A DNA stretch of 64,000 nt. Origin: Nocardia camponoti. Lineage in GTDB: Bacteria; Actinomycetota; Actinomycetes; Mycobacteriales; Mycobacteriaceae. Positions 1 to 7,832 of this stretch are shown piece after piece; the first letter of the stretch is position 1, and every line of letters begins with the position of its first letter. Where the stretch lies: contig NZ_BMMW01000002.1 in the NCBI RefSeq assembly GCF_014646135.1, positions 62,001 through 126,000 of the forward strand, written 5' to 3'. The position numbers were made by a program, and so were the translations under genes. The notes under the pieces are model-generated. The model was not told the DNA's origin. It worked only from the letters and a program-made list of their open reading frames with translations, and ran no database searches.

Positions 1-236
1 GAGAGCCCTTCGGCCGACCTGACGTGCCCTAGATCACAAAAGGAATTTTGGGGTCCCAATGCGGTTGAGCGCGAACGGGATCGATGGTCGACACGAGCGC
101 ATCGATGTCCGTTTTGAACACTTATGCAATTTTAAGTTACTTTTCAGCAACAAATCCTTGGAGACTATGTCTCGGGTGCTCGATCGAGGACTACGGCTCC
201 GCAAGGGGCCAGCCACTGAGGGAAAGACCACATCTC

Positions 237-938
237 ATGAAGCTCAGCAAGGTTGCCGCAACCTCCGCTCTTGTCATCGCCGCGCTCGGTATCGCCACCG
301 GCACCTCGCACGCGGCTCCCGCGCCGATCCCCGCCTTCCTTGACGGCGTCGGCCAGGGTGTGAACCAGGTTCTTCCTGGCATCGGCTGGAACACCAGCAT
401 CGAGAACGGCGCTGTCGTCGTTTCGACCACCGCGGGTTCGCTCACCAACGAAAACGGCCAGTTCCAGGTCCGCGACGGCCAGGGCAACATCGTCACCGCA
501 CTTCCGCTCGCCTACTCGCTCGACGGCCTTGAGTTCCCGATCGCCGCCGCGATCGACGGCAATCGCGCCGTGCTCACCCCCAGCACCAACCCGCTCGAGG
601 CCCGTCCTGCCGCTGCCGCCGTTACCCCGGTCGCCAGCCAGGGCGACATCGACGACGCCATCGGCGCCGCTGCCACCCAGTTCGGCCTCGCCACCTCCAT
701 CGGCACCCTGATCGGCACCCTCGTCGGTGGCGTCGCGGGCTGCGCGATCGGCGCTGTCGGCGGCACCGTGCTCGGCATCCCGATCCTGGCCGGCTTCGGC
801 GCGACCAGCATCGCGGGTTGCATCGCTGGCGCTGCTGTCGGCATCGGCATCGGTGCTGCCACCGGCCTCGTGCTGACCGGCGTTCCCGCCGCGATCATCA
901 TCGGCATCAACACCTACAACCGCATCAACGCCGCGTAA
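237..938 (+). CDS. secreted alanine/glycine-rich protein, function unknown
   Basis: A 233-residue protein whose start is placed at the ATG that gives a classical Sec signal peptide: positively charged MKLSK, a hydrophobic core and a TSHAAPAP-type cleavage region near residue 27. A GAGGGA sequence lies about 13 bases upstream. The in-frame ATG at 84 would add 51 residues ahead of the signal peptide and is unlikely. The middle part is polar, with an NGQFQVRDGQGN stretch. The C-terminal 90 residues are a hydrophobic Gly/Ala/Ile-rich zipper with two cysteines, which could insert into or associate with a membrane. Similar short exported proteins are common in Nocardiaceae, but no enzymatic domain is visible. 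The gene stands alone and is followed by a strong terminator. Confidence 0.75.
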   Translation: MKLSKVAATSALVIAALGIATGTSHAAPAPIPAFLDGVGQGVNQVLPGIGWNTSIENGAVVVSTTAGSLTNENGQFQVRDGQGNIVTALPLAYSLDGLEFPIAAAIDGNRAVLTPSTNPLEARPAAAAVTPVASQGDIDDAIGAAATQFGLATSIGTLIGTLVGGVAGCAIGAVGGTVLGIPILAGFGATSIAGCIAGAAVGIGIGAATGLVLTGVPAAIIIGINTYNRINAA

Positions 939-949
939 GTAGTTCTCTC

Positions 950-992
950 GCGAAAGCCCTATTCCCTTATGGGAGTAGGGCTTTCGCTTTTT
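950..992. terminator. strong intrinsic terminator between convergent genes
   Basis: A 17-bp stem (950-966 with 971-987, one G-T pair) encloses the 4-base loop TTAT and is followed on the plus strand by five T. It ends the secreted-protein gene. The left arm overlaps the last codon of the convergent P450 gene (stop at 959-961), so the P450 C-terminus is partly encoded by the terminator stem. Confidence 0.9.
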
Positions 993-2275
993 ATGCGAAG
1001 CTTCTCGTAGGTCGGGATGAATACCTTCGGGCGATAACGTCGTTCGACGATGTGCCAGCGTTGGTTGGTCGCGAGCAGCGCGGTGAGCAGGGCGGCGAGT
1101 TCGGAATGGACGAGCTGCGCGCCCAGGCACAGGTGGCGACCGCCGCCGAACCACAGCTGCCTGGTCTCGGGGACGTAGTCGCGCGAGACGCTGAATTCAC
1201 CGACGGCATTGTCGATGGTCCAGGTGAGAATTTTGACGTGCTCGCCCGCGCGGAGGTCGCGGCCAGCGACGGTGGTGTCGGCGACTACCGATCGGCCGAC
1301 CAGGTACGCGGGGCTGGTGACCCGCAGCGCTTCGCGCACGGCGTCGGGCACACGGTCGGGGTTCGCGCGCAGCACGTCTTGCTCGCCGGTGTCGATGAGC
1401 AGGGCGATCATCCGCGACATCGCGCTCGCCATGGTGTCAGTGCCCGCGGCCGCCATCAAGATCGCCAGGCCCGACGCGTGTTCGACGTCGAGGCCGAGTT
1501 CGCGGCAGCGGCCGAGGGTGGTGTTGGCGGCGGCGGTTTCGTAGGCGACCGGGACGTTGGCGGCCAGCTGGGTTGCCAGTTCGCGGGCGCGCGCGACGGC
1601 GGCCGGGTCGAGCGTCGTCGACGCCATTGTGCCGAAACCCAGGTTGACCAGTTCTTCGACGTGGTCGAACAGTTTGCCGAACAGCTCGTCGTCGGTGTGG
1701 TCGCCGGGGAAGGCGGCGGCGATGTCGTCGCGGGTCATGCCGACGAGGTCGGAAACGCTGCGGCCGACAAGCACGCGGGCGCGTTCGGCGATGTCGACGG
1801 TTTCGCCCGCGTTGAGTCGGGCGGTGATGTCGGCGAGTTCGGGGCCGATCACGCGGTCGACAAGCGCGTCGGTGTGCGACTGGACGAACAGGTCGCGCAC
1901 GGTGGTTCTGAGCTTGGTGTGGCCGGGGCCTTCGAACAGGTCTTGGACCCACTCGCCAATCACCTGACCCCACCAATGCCCTGCCGCGCCTTCGGCAACG
2001 ATGGAGAAGTGGGTGCTGTCGTTGTAGATCTGCCGCGCGACCAACGGGTCAGCGACGAACCAGCCGAGTTTCGGGACCTTGCGAATCGGCCGCGCGAACC
2101 TGCCCAAAAGTAGCAAAACGGGCAGCCAGGGCTGGCCTGCTGCTAGTAGGGTGAGTTCGTGGCGTCGGGCTTTGCTCCACACCCCACCACAATCTAGTCG
2201 CGCGACGTCGAATAGGTCTGTGCGCGCGAGGAATCGAGGAAAATCCACCGTGAATCCGGTCGTGCTGCGGACCAT
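959..2275 (-). CDS. cytochrome P450
   Basis: A heme monooxygenase of about 438 residues. Visible signatures are the I-helix AAGTDT motif (oxygen activation), the ExxR motif in VREALR, and the heme-binding loop FGGGRHLCLG with its axial cysteine. The electron partners and substrate cannot be read from sequence. The start is uncertain: the ATG at 2275 and a GTG at 2248 both fit, neither has a good ribosome site, and both lie next to or inside the divergent gene that starts at 2250. It is divergent from a membrane protein-glycosyltransferase-ligase operon and probably belongs to the same pathway (inference). Confidence 0.9.
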   Translation of the reverse strand: MVRSTTGFTVDFPRFLARTDLFDVARLDCGGVWSKARRHELTLLAAGQPWLPVLLLLGRFARPIRKVPKLGWFVADPLVARQIYNDSTHFSIVAEGAAGHWWGQVIGEWVQDLFEGPGHTKLRTTVRDLFVQSHTDALVDRVIGPELADITARLNAGETVDIAERARVLVGRSVSDLVGMTRDDIAAAFPGDHTDDELFGKLFDHVEELVNLGFGTMASTTLDPAAVARARELATQLAANVPVAYETAAANTTLGRCRELGLDVEHASGLAILMAAAGTDTMASAMSRMIALLIDTGEQDVLRANPDRVPDAVREALRVTSPAYLVGRSVVADTTVAGRDLRAGEHVKILTWTIDNAVGEFSVSRDYVPETRQLWFGGGRHLCLGAQLVHSELAALLTALLATNQRWHIVERRYRPKVFIPTYEKLRIKSESPTPIRE

Positions 2276-2498
2276 TCCCATTCTGGGCTGGCTCTTCATC
2301 GGCTTCGGGCTACTGCGTCCGGTCCGTGCGCTTTCGGTGCCGTTGCGGTTGGTTTTCTGGATCGACGTCGTGCTCAGCGTCGGGGTGCACGCCGCGCAAA
2401 TTCCGGCGGCGCGTCGGGCTGCGGGACCCGGAGTTCCGCTTGGTCGGGTCGTTGCGATGACCATGCTCTTCGGTGCGACCTGGTGGAAAACTCTGTGA
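2250..2498 (+). CDS. small two-TM membrane protein
   Basis: An 82-residue hydrophobic protein starting at GTG with an upstream CGAGGA ribosome site about 8 bases away. It has two predicted membrane segments, around residues 8-30 (ILGWLFIGFG region) and the following WIDVVLSVGVHAAQI region. It ends in an 'MTMLFGATWW' segment. Its stop overlaps the next gene's GTG start by 4 bases (GTGA), so it is translationally coupled to the glycosyltransferase. No family recognised. It may anchor a membrane-associated complex or handle the lipid product (inference). Confidence 0.65.
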   Translation: MNPVVLRTIPILGWLFIGFGLLRPVRALSVPLRLVFWIDVVLSVGVHAAQIPAARRAAGPGVPLGRVVAMTMLFGATWWKTL

Positions 2499-3244
2499 CG
2501 CTGTGGGTTGTTATTCCGGCGCTCAATGAGGAGCGCGGGATCGCCGGTACGCTCGCGGCGCTTGCCTGCCAGGACGACGTCGATTTCACGGTTGTTGTCG
2601 TCGACAACGGGTCGACGGATCGGACCGTCGAGCTAGTGCGCTCCTTTGCCGATGCCCACCCGGTTCCTCGTCTTGAGGTCATTGCCGAGGCGCAGAAGGG
2701 CACTGGCGCGGCGGCCGACACCGGGATGCGGTACGCCATCGCCCAGGGTGCGACGCTGCTTGCCCGCACCGATGCCGACTGCCTGCCCGCAGCGGATTGG
2801 ATTACCCAGTTGCGGGCGGGGTTCGCGAGCGGGTTACGGCTGGTCAGCGGGCAATTGTTGCCGCGCACCGACGAAGACGTTTCCTGGTTCGATCGCACGG
2901 TCATTCGCGTCGCGCTTGAGGTCGCGTCCGAATTCGGGAAGCTGCGCCCCGGCAATCGCGACCCGCGCTATTTGGGGCCGTATGTGATGACGCCGGGATG
3001 CAATATGGCGATCACCGCCGAACTGTATGAGCTCGCAGGCGGGTTTCCGCGCACCGCGATCGAGGACGTCCACGAAGACCGCGCGCTGGTCAACGCGGTG
3101 CGGATGGTGACGACCGACTACGGGTTGCGGCGGCAAATGCGGGTACACGCGTCGAATCGGCGGGTGCGCGCGTGGGGCATTCGCAAGACGCTCGCGTGGT
3201 ACGCCGACCACCGGTACCGGCCCGAGATTGTTGATATCCGATGA
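2495..3244 (+). CDS. family 2 glycosyltransferase
   Basis: A soluble GT-A fold glycosyltransferase of about 249 residues. It shows the N-terminal nucleotide-sugar motif VVIPALNEE, the VVDNGST motif, a DxD-type metal site (TDADC, near residue 95) and the acceptor-side motif TPGCNMAI...FPRTAIEDVHEDRAL. No membrane helix is seen. The start is the GTG that overlaps the previous stop as GTGA; a GTG 12 bases upstream is possible. It overlaps the next gene by 4 bases (ATGA), so the three plus-strand genes form one operon. The donor sugar and acceptor are unknown. Context suggests a lipid acceptor made by the ligase and acyltransferase genes (inference). Confidence 0.9.
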   Translation: MTLWVVIPALNEERGIAGTLAALACQDDVDFTVVVVDNGSTDRTVELVRSFADAHPVPRLEVIAEAQKGTGAAADTGMRYAIAQGATLLARTDADCLPAADWITQLRAGFASGLRLVSGQLLPRTDEDVSWFDRTVIRVALEVASEFGKLRPGNRDPRYLGPYVMTPGCNMAITAELYELAGGFPRTAIEDVHEDRALVNAVRMVTTDYGLRRQMRVHASNRRVRAWGIRKTLAWYADHRYRPEIVDIR

Positions 3245-4797
3245 GCGAGGACTTCCTTTCGCTGCTCCTTGACCACGCGCGGCGAACGCCGGATGCCCCC
3301 GCGATTGGGCACGTTGGTGAGCCGTCGCTGAGTTACGGGGAACTGGCAGCGCGGGTGCGCGTTGTGGCGGAGAACTTGCGGGCGGCGGGGTTCACGCCGG
3401 GCGACCGGATGCTGTTTTCGATTCGCCCGAGCGTGTCGTCGGTGGTGCTGATTTTGGGGACGATCGGGGCGGGCGGCACGATCGCGTTTATTGACCCTGG
3501 GGTGGGGCCTTCGCTGTTCGCGCGGCGCGTGGCCTTGCTCGAACCTACTTGGGCCGCAACGGAATCGCTGTTGTACGCGGTGAGCGGGCCATTGCGTCGG
3601 GTTGGTCGGTTGCGTGGGTTGGCGTTGCCGTGCTTTGGGTCGTTGCCGGTGCGACATATTCACAGTGGGGCGTGGTTGCCGGGGACGCCGATGGGGTCGA
3701 TCCCATTGAGTGCGTTGTTGGGTGAGGGTCGGTTTCCTCGTGCGGTTCGGGGGTTGCGCGCGGGTGGGGATGTTGGCGAGCTGTCGGATGCACTACCCGC
3801 TCATCCAGGTCGTGAAGCGCTCGTGGTGTTTACCTCTGGAACCACCGATGAGCCGAAAGGTGTTGTGCACACCCGTGGTTCGTTGACCGCCGGGTTGGCC
3901 GCGATTAGTGGCGAGACCACGCTCGGGCCCGGCGCGTTCTTGCATACCGAGCAACTGATGATGGGGTTGCCCGCGCTGCTCGCCGGGGCGCAGTGGGCGA
4001 TGCCGCGGTATCCGCGCTTCGGCACGCATATTGACCCCGTCGCGTTCACGCGCGGGATGGGGGCGGCGACGCACGCGTTTTACACGCCCGCTGATCTGGC
4101 TGTTGCCCTCGATGCGATCACCGCGGGGCAGGTGGATGCGCCGCCGTACCTGCGCGAGGTGATGCTCGGCGGTGCGCCGGTGACGACCGCGTTGTTGCTT
4201 CGGGCACGAAAGGTGTTGCCGCACACGGAGTTTCTCGCGATTTACGGGATGACGGAGATTCTGCCCGTCGCGGTGACGAGCGGGTCGGCGAAGCTGGCGC
4301 ATAACGGAGACCTGCTCGGCAAACCGGTGCGCGGGGTCGTCGCGCGAATCGCTGACGACGGCGAATTGGTGCTCAGCGGCCCCAACCTGTGTCGCGGATA
4401 TCTGGGGAACGAGCCGTTGACCGAGGTGCGCACCGGCGATTTAGCCCGCTTCGACGGCGAAGCACTCGTCCTCACCGGCCGCAAAAAAGACATGATGATT
4501 CGTGGCAAAACCAACATCTACCCGGGCCTATACGAGCCCGCGATCAACGCGCTAGACGGGGTGCGCGCGGCGATCATGGTTGGCGTACCTGACGAAATGG
4601 GCGATGAACGCATCATTTTGGCGGTTGTCGCCGACGGTGATGGGGCTGGATTAGTCGCTTCACTACGAGCGCGGCTACCTTCGCTGATCGACGTGACGGC
4701 CCTGCCGGACGACATCGTGTTGGTCGACGCGATCCCGACAAGCGGTCGGACGAACAAGCCGGATCGAGATGCGCTGCGCAAGATGGTGAGTTCCTGA
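3241..4797 (+). CDS. adenylate-forming acid ligase, OleC-like
   Basis: A 518-residue ANL-superfamily enzyme. Visible motifs are the P-loop FTSGTTDEPKGVV, the adenine-binding IYGMTE, the TGDLARF motif with its ribose-binding Asp, the hinge GRKKDMMIRG, and a C-terminal lysine in GRTNKPDR. The FIDPGVG segment and the LPVA after the TE motif resemble OleC beta-lactone synthetases and related long-chain acid activating enzymes more than ordinary FadD proteins. It could activate a fatty or beta-hydroxy acid as an acyl-adenylate, CoA ester or lactone. No oleA, oleB or oleD is beside it. It is the last gene of the operon and convergent with the acyltransferase. Confidence 0.85.
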   Translation: MSEDFLSLLLDHARRTPDAPAIGHVGEPSLSYGELAARVRVVAENLRAAGFTPGDRMLFSIRPSVSSVVLILGTIGAGGTIAFIDPGVGPSLFARRVALLEPTWAATESLLYAVSGPLRRVGRLRGLALPCFGSLPVRHIHSGAWLPGTPMGSIPLSALLGEGRFPRAVRGLRAGGDVGELSDALPAHPGREALVVFTSGTTDEPKGVVHTRGSLTAGLAAISGETTLGPGAFLHTEQLMMGLPALLAGAQWAMPRYPRFGTHIDPVAFTRGMGAATHAFYTPADLAVALDAITAGQVDAPPYLREVMLGGAPVTTALLLRARKVLPHTEFLAIYGMTEILPVAVTSGSAKLAHNGDLLGKPVRGVVARIADDGELVLSGPNLCRGYLGNEPLTEVRTGDLARFDGEALVLTGRKKDMMIRGKTNIYPGLYEPAINALDGVRAAIMVGVPDEMGDERIILAVVADGDGAGLVASLRARLPSLIDVTALPDDIVLVDAIPTSGRTNKPDRDALRKMVSS

Positions 4798-4831
4798 GCC
4801 CTGGGCAATCGGGTGTGAGGGAGTCCGGGGT

Positions 4832-6199
4832 TCAGCGGGTCAACGCGCGGATCATGTGGTCGGCCAATGACTCGATTTCACCTCGCGTCAGCATGGTTTC
4901 GACGTAGCAGAACGTGAGGGTCATGCGGTTGTTCATCGTCGCGGCAACGACGGTGAGGGCGCTCGCGCACGGGTTGGTTCCGGCGGCGATCAGGCTCGAA
5001 ACTCGGTCGGGAGCAACGGGATTGGGGATTGGACCCAAGTTGCTCAACGTCACGTTGCAGGGAGCGCGGCGGTCGATGAAGTCGATGCGGGCGCGGTCCA
5101 TGCCCGATGGGCAACCGTAGCGAATTGCGGCGAGGGCCGTCAGGTCGTGCTTGCGCGAAAGACGGTGGGCGAGTTCGCGTTTCGCCCACCGTGCCGACTG
5201 CCATAGCGAGCGCGTACGCCCGAACGGAATGAATGCCGGGACAACAGCGGTGTACATGCCCGGCTCGTCGAAGGCAACGGGCGGCGTGAGGCGTGGACGA
5301 AGGTCGATAGGGATGCCGATACCCGCGATGCCGACCCCGCGCGGGGCGGCGATGTCGCCGACCGCATGGGCGAGCGCGCCAGCTAGCGCGGCGTTCACCG
5401 TCACGTTCGCGCGCCGGGCTTTCGCGCGGAGAGCGGCGGTGTCGATCGGGTCGACTGTGCGAATCACCGTGCGGGTGCGGCGAATTCCCATCGGCGGGAG
5501 GGTGCCGGGCAGCCGTTTCGTGCGACGGACGAACGCGGTGAGTTGACTTGCCGCACTGACCCACATCGCCCGAAGGAACCGAGCCTGGGCGCGCGGGATG
5601 AGGTCGTCGGCGGGCGGAACCGGTGGGCGCGAAACGTCACCGCATGGCGCGGAAGTGGACCCCGTAATGTCCAGCTGGTCCATGACCGAGTCGGCCCTCG
5701 TATCCAGCGCGCGCTCCGATGTCAGGTCACTGACGCTCGGCGCAGGCGTCGCAAGCGCCAGCGCGAGCAACCCCATTCCCAACGTCGCAACCGAACGACC
5801 GTCGAGCAGCACGTGCGACAGCGTCAAGATCAAGTCGTGGTGTTCATCAGCGGTGCCCGGCCGCCACACCAGGTCGATCAATCTCCCTGGGGCAGTCGCC
5901 AAATCGACCGGCGTCGCTAATTCCTCGTCAAACAACGTCCGCCACTCGTCCGGCCGCTCAGCGATGCGGTGCAACACGGGCAGGTGTGGGTCAAGTGAGC
6001 GCGTGAGCACCGGGCCGTCAACGACAACCGCGCGCAACAGCGGGAATTGGGCGACGAGCGCGTCGGCGGCGTCTTCGAGTCGATACGGGCCGATGGGCCC
6101 ATGCACGCGCACCCGCACCACCGAATTCGCGGGCGACAACTGGTCGATGAGCCAAAACCAACGTTCAGCGGGCGAAAGCGGCCGCTCGGATTCGGTCAT
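4832..6199 (-). CDS. PapA/condensation-type acyltransferase
   Basis: About 455 residues of the condensation/WS-DGAT/PapA fold. The N-terminus LSPAERWFWL is typical of this group. The active-site motif appears as SHVLLDG at about residue 128: the catalytic His and the DG are kept and the first His of HHxxxDG is Ser, as seen in PapA-like proteins. A late NVTLSNLGP motif lies where DFGWG normally sits. The family transfers an acyl group from CoA or a carrier protein to an alcohol. With a ligase and glycosyltransferase next door, it may esterify a glycolipid (inference). ATG 6199 was chosen over GTG 6202; no strong ribosome site is visible. Confidence 0.8.
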   Translation of the reverse strand: MTESERPLSPAERWFWLIDQLSPANSVVRVRVHGPIGPYRLEDAADALVAQFPLLRAVVVDGPVLTRSLDPHLPVLHRIAERPDEWRTLFDEELATPVDLATAPGRLIDLVWRPGTADEHHDLILTLSHVLLDGRSVATLGMGLLALALATPAPSVSDLTSERALDTRADSVMDQLDITGSTSAPCGDVSRPPVPPADDLIPRAQARFLRAMWVSAASQLTAFVRRTKRLPGTLPPMGIRRTRTVIRTVDPIDTAALRAKARRANVTVNAALAGALAHAVGDIAAPRGVGIAGIGIPIDLRPRLTPPVAFDEPGMYTAVVPAFIPFGRTRSLWQSARWAKRELAHRLSRKHDLTALAAIRYGCPSGMDRARIDFIDRRAPCNVTLSNLGPIPNPVAPDRVSSLIAAGTNPCASALTVVAATMNNRMTLTFCYVETMLTRGEIESLADHMIRALTR

Positions 6200-6249
6200 C
6201 ACCCGGCCGAGCGTAACGAATAACTCAGGACACTTTCTCAGCCACTTAC

Positions 6250-6263
6250 TACGTGCGTATTAT
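6250..6263 (+). promoter_or_regulatory. probable leaderless promoter and operator of the BrnT-like pair
   Basis: A perfect TATTAT -10 box (6258-6263) lies six bases before the ATG at 6270, placing transcription start at or next to the start codon. No ribosome site is present. A small palindrome TACG-TG-CGTA (6250-6259) overlaps the -10, a plausible autoregulation site. The -35 region (about 6235-6240) is poor. Confidence 0.5.
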
Positions 6264-6269
6264 GGACTT

Positions 6270-6548
6270 ATGGGTTTCGAGTGGCCTGATTGGGCGATCG
6301 CTCACCTGATCGGTATCGAACCCCGCGAGGTTCGGCAGGTCCTCGCAGCGAAGCATCGGTGGCCGCGTCCCGCGGGCGATGGTCACCTCGCCGTTTTGTC
6401 GCTGTGGGGGCGCACCACAGCCGGTCGCGCGTTGATCGTCGTCATGCGACAGCGCGAAGACTGGACGTGGGTGATCATCGGCGCACGGGCGATGCGCGCC
6501 GATGAACTGGCGCAATTCGAGCAGTGGGAAAGTGAGCAGCGGCCATGA
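6270..6548 (+). CDS. BrnT-like toxin candidate
   Basis: A 92-residue protein beginning MGFEWPDWAIAHLIG. The order of features resembles BrnT/RelE-fold ribonuclease toxins: FEW at the N-terminus, a central GRTTAGRALIVV strand pair, then WTWVIIGARAMRADELAQFE near the end. No catalytic residues can be assigned with certainty. The stop overlaps the downstream start by 4 bases (ATGA), the usual toxin-then-antitoxin arrangement of brnTA. The function is therefore inferred from length, layout and a weak sequence resemblance. Confidence 0.55.
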   Translation: MGFEWPDWAIAHLIGIEPREVRQVLAAKHRWPRPAGDGHLAVLSLWGRTTAGRALIVVMRQREDWTWVIIGARAMRADELAQFEQWESEQRP

Positions 6549-6868
6549 GCGAGAATGACTACCCGTCAACAAAACAAGAGCTCGCCGACTTCATGGACCG
6601 GCTGAACTTTACCGACGCGCCCGCCGACGTGCCGCCAAGGTTGCCCGCGAACGAGGACATCATGGTCACCACCTCCATTCGCCTACCGCTCGGATTGCAT
6701 TCGCGCCTCAAAAGCTTGGCCGACGAACGCCGAATAGGGGTGTCGACACTGTTGCGCGAATGGGCGGAGGCGGCTGTCGCCGAGATCGACGACGAAGACC
6801 AAATGATCTCCCTCGCCGAAGCCAAGCGCGCACTTTCGCGCGTACATCCCATTCACCGTGCGAGTTAA
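6545..6868 (+). CDS. ribbon-helix-helix antitoxin candidate (BrnA/CopG-like)
   Basis: A 107-residue acidic protein. Residues from about 40 on, VTTSIRLPLGLHSRLKSLAD followed by RRIGVSTLLREWAEAAV, have the beta-strand then two-helix pattern of ribbon-helix-helix DNA-binding proteins. The preceding region ('ELADFMDRLNF...DVPPRLP') is a likely flexible toxin-binding segment. It overlaps the upstream toxin-like gene by 4 bases and so should be translationally coupled. It probably neutralises the upstream protein and represses the shared promoter at the TACGTGCGTA palindrome (inference). Confidence 0.6.
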   Translation: MSENDYPSTKQELADFMDRLNFTDAPADVPPRLPANEDIMVTTSIRLPLGLHSRLKSLADERRIGVSTLLREWAEAAVAEIDDEDQMISLAEAKRALSRVHPIHRAS

Positions 6869-6893
6869 TTCCACCGGGGTGTAAAACACTTCT

Positions 6894-7433
6894 ATGAAGT
6901 TCTGGCGCCGCAGAACGCCCATCCCCGAAGTCCCGATGTGGCCAACCTGTCCCGACGCTGCCGCAGCGCTGCGCGCGTACCTCGCCGCACTGCCCGCCGA
7001 TCCGACGGTGAGCCGCACCTCCGAAATGGAGTTCAACGGTTGGGGTTTGGACTTACGCGGCGGCGACCTGTCTGGTCTTGATCTTGCCGGCGCCGAATTG
7101 GGTCAGGCAGTCGCGACCGGCGTGCGCATGGTCGACACCGACCTGTACCGGGCGTGGATGCTCGACACCGACCTCTCGGGCGCCGACCTCACCGGAGCCG
7201 ACCTCGGCAAAGTCCAAGCCTGCGAAACCGTATTGCGCGGCACGGTTTTACGCGGCGCCCGATTGATGCGAGCCGATTTCCGCGGCGCTGACTTCCGCGA
7301 CGCCGACCTCACCGGAGCCGACTTACGCCACGGCACTTTCGTCGACGCCGATTTCCGCGGCGCGAAAATGCACTACTGCCGGACCGAAGGCGCGGACTTC
7401 CAAGGTGCGCTATTTGAGATGGCCTCGGTTTGA
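6894..7433 (+). CDS. pentapeptide-repeat protein
   Basis: A 179-residue protein, 25 bases after the antitoxin-like gene. From about residue 45 it consists of tandem A(D/E)LxG-type pentapeptides (DLRGG, DLSGL, DLAGA, DLSGADLTGADLG, ADFRGADFRDADLTGADLR), which fold as a right-handed quadrilateral beta-helix. Members of the family include DNA mimics such as MfpA/Qnr that protect gyrase, but many have no known role. There is no signal peptide. Whether it is co-transcribed with the upstream toxin-antitoxin-like pair is not certain, but no terminator separates them. Confidence 0.85.
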   Translation: MKFWRRRTPIPEVPMWPTCPDAAAALRAYLAALPADPTVSRTSEMEFNGWGLDLRGGDLSGLDLAGAELGQAVATGVRMVDTDLYRAWMLDTDLSGADLTGADLGKVQACETVLRGTVLRGARLMRADFRGADFRDADLTGADLRHGTFVDADFRGAKMHYCRTEGADFQGALFEMASV

Positions 7434-7436
7434 TGG

Positions 7437-7832
7437 TTATTCAAGCACCCGCACCTTGCACATCACCCCCGGAGCATTCGCCAATCTTGCGTCAGCAGTG
7501 AGCAATTCACACTCATACGCTTCGGCCGCCGCCACGTAAGCCGCGTCGTATGCGGTGAGGTTGTCGTGTAGTTCCCACATCCTCGGGACGAGTACCCGGG
7601 TGAGCGGAACCTCGGGGTCGAGGTTCGCGACCGCCGTGACCGCCTGCGCGGCCTGGGCCGCGCTGATCGTGCCAGCGCGGGCGAAGCGGCGAATGACCGA
7701 CAAGACTTCGACCGTCCAGTGCTGCGGGGCGATCCACCGGTCGTCTGCCTCAAGCGCGCTGCGACATCGCTCGCCCAGTTCGCCAGGGTTGAGCAGCGCG
7801 TGCGCGAAGACGGACGCATCGACGACGATCAC
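7437..7832 (-). CDS. PIN-domain ribonuclease toxin (VapC family)
   Basis: A 131-residue single PIN domain. The conserved acidic metal-binding set is intact: D5 in MIVVDAS, E42 in WTVEVLS, D96 in TAYDAAYV and D114 in LLTADARLA. VapC toxins are Mg-dependent endoribonucleases, usually cutting tRNA or rRNA, held inactive by a cognate antitoxin. The start overlaps the antitoxin stop by 4 bases, giving the normal antitoxin-toxin order. It is convergent with the pentapeptide-repeat gene, separated by only 3 bases. Confidence 0.9.
   Translation of the reverse strand: MIVVDASVFAHALLNPGELGERCRSALEADDRWIAPQHWTVEVLSVIRRFARAGTISAAQAAQAVTAVANLDPEVPLTRVLVPRMWELHDNLTAYDAAYVAAAEAYECELLTADARLANAPGVMCKVRVLE

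Noticed and set aside
165..1154. 329-codon minus-strand frame over the secreted protein gene
   Set aside because: Crosses a strong terminator and the P450 end; composition is that of antisense sequence.
818..2113. 431-codon plus-strand frame opposite the first P450
   Set aside because: Gly/Val/Ala-rich antisense translation; the minus strand has clear heme and I-helix motifs.
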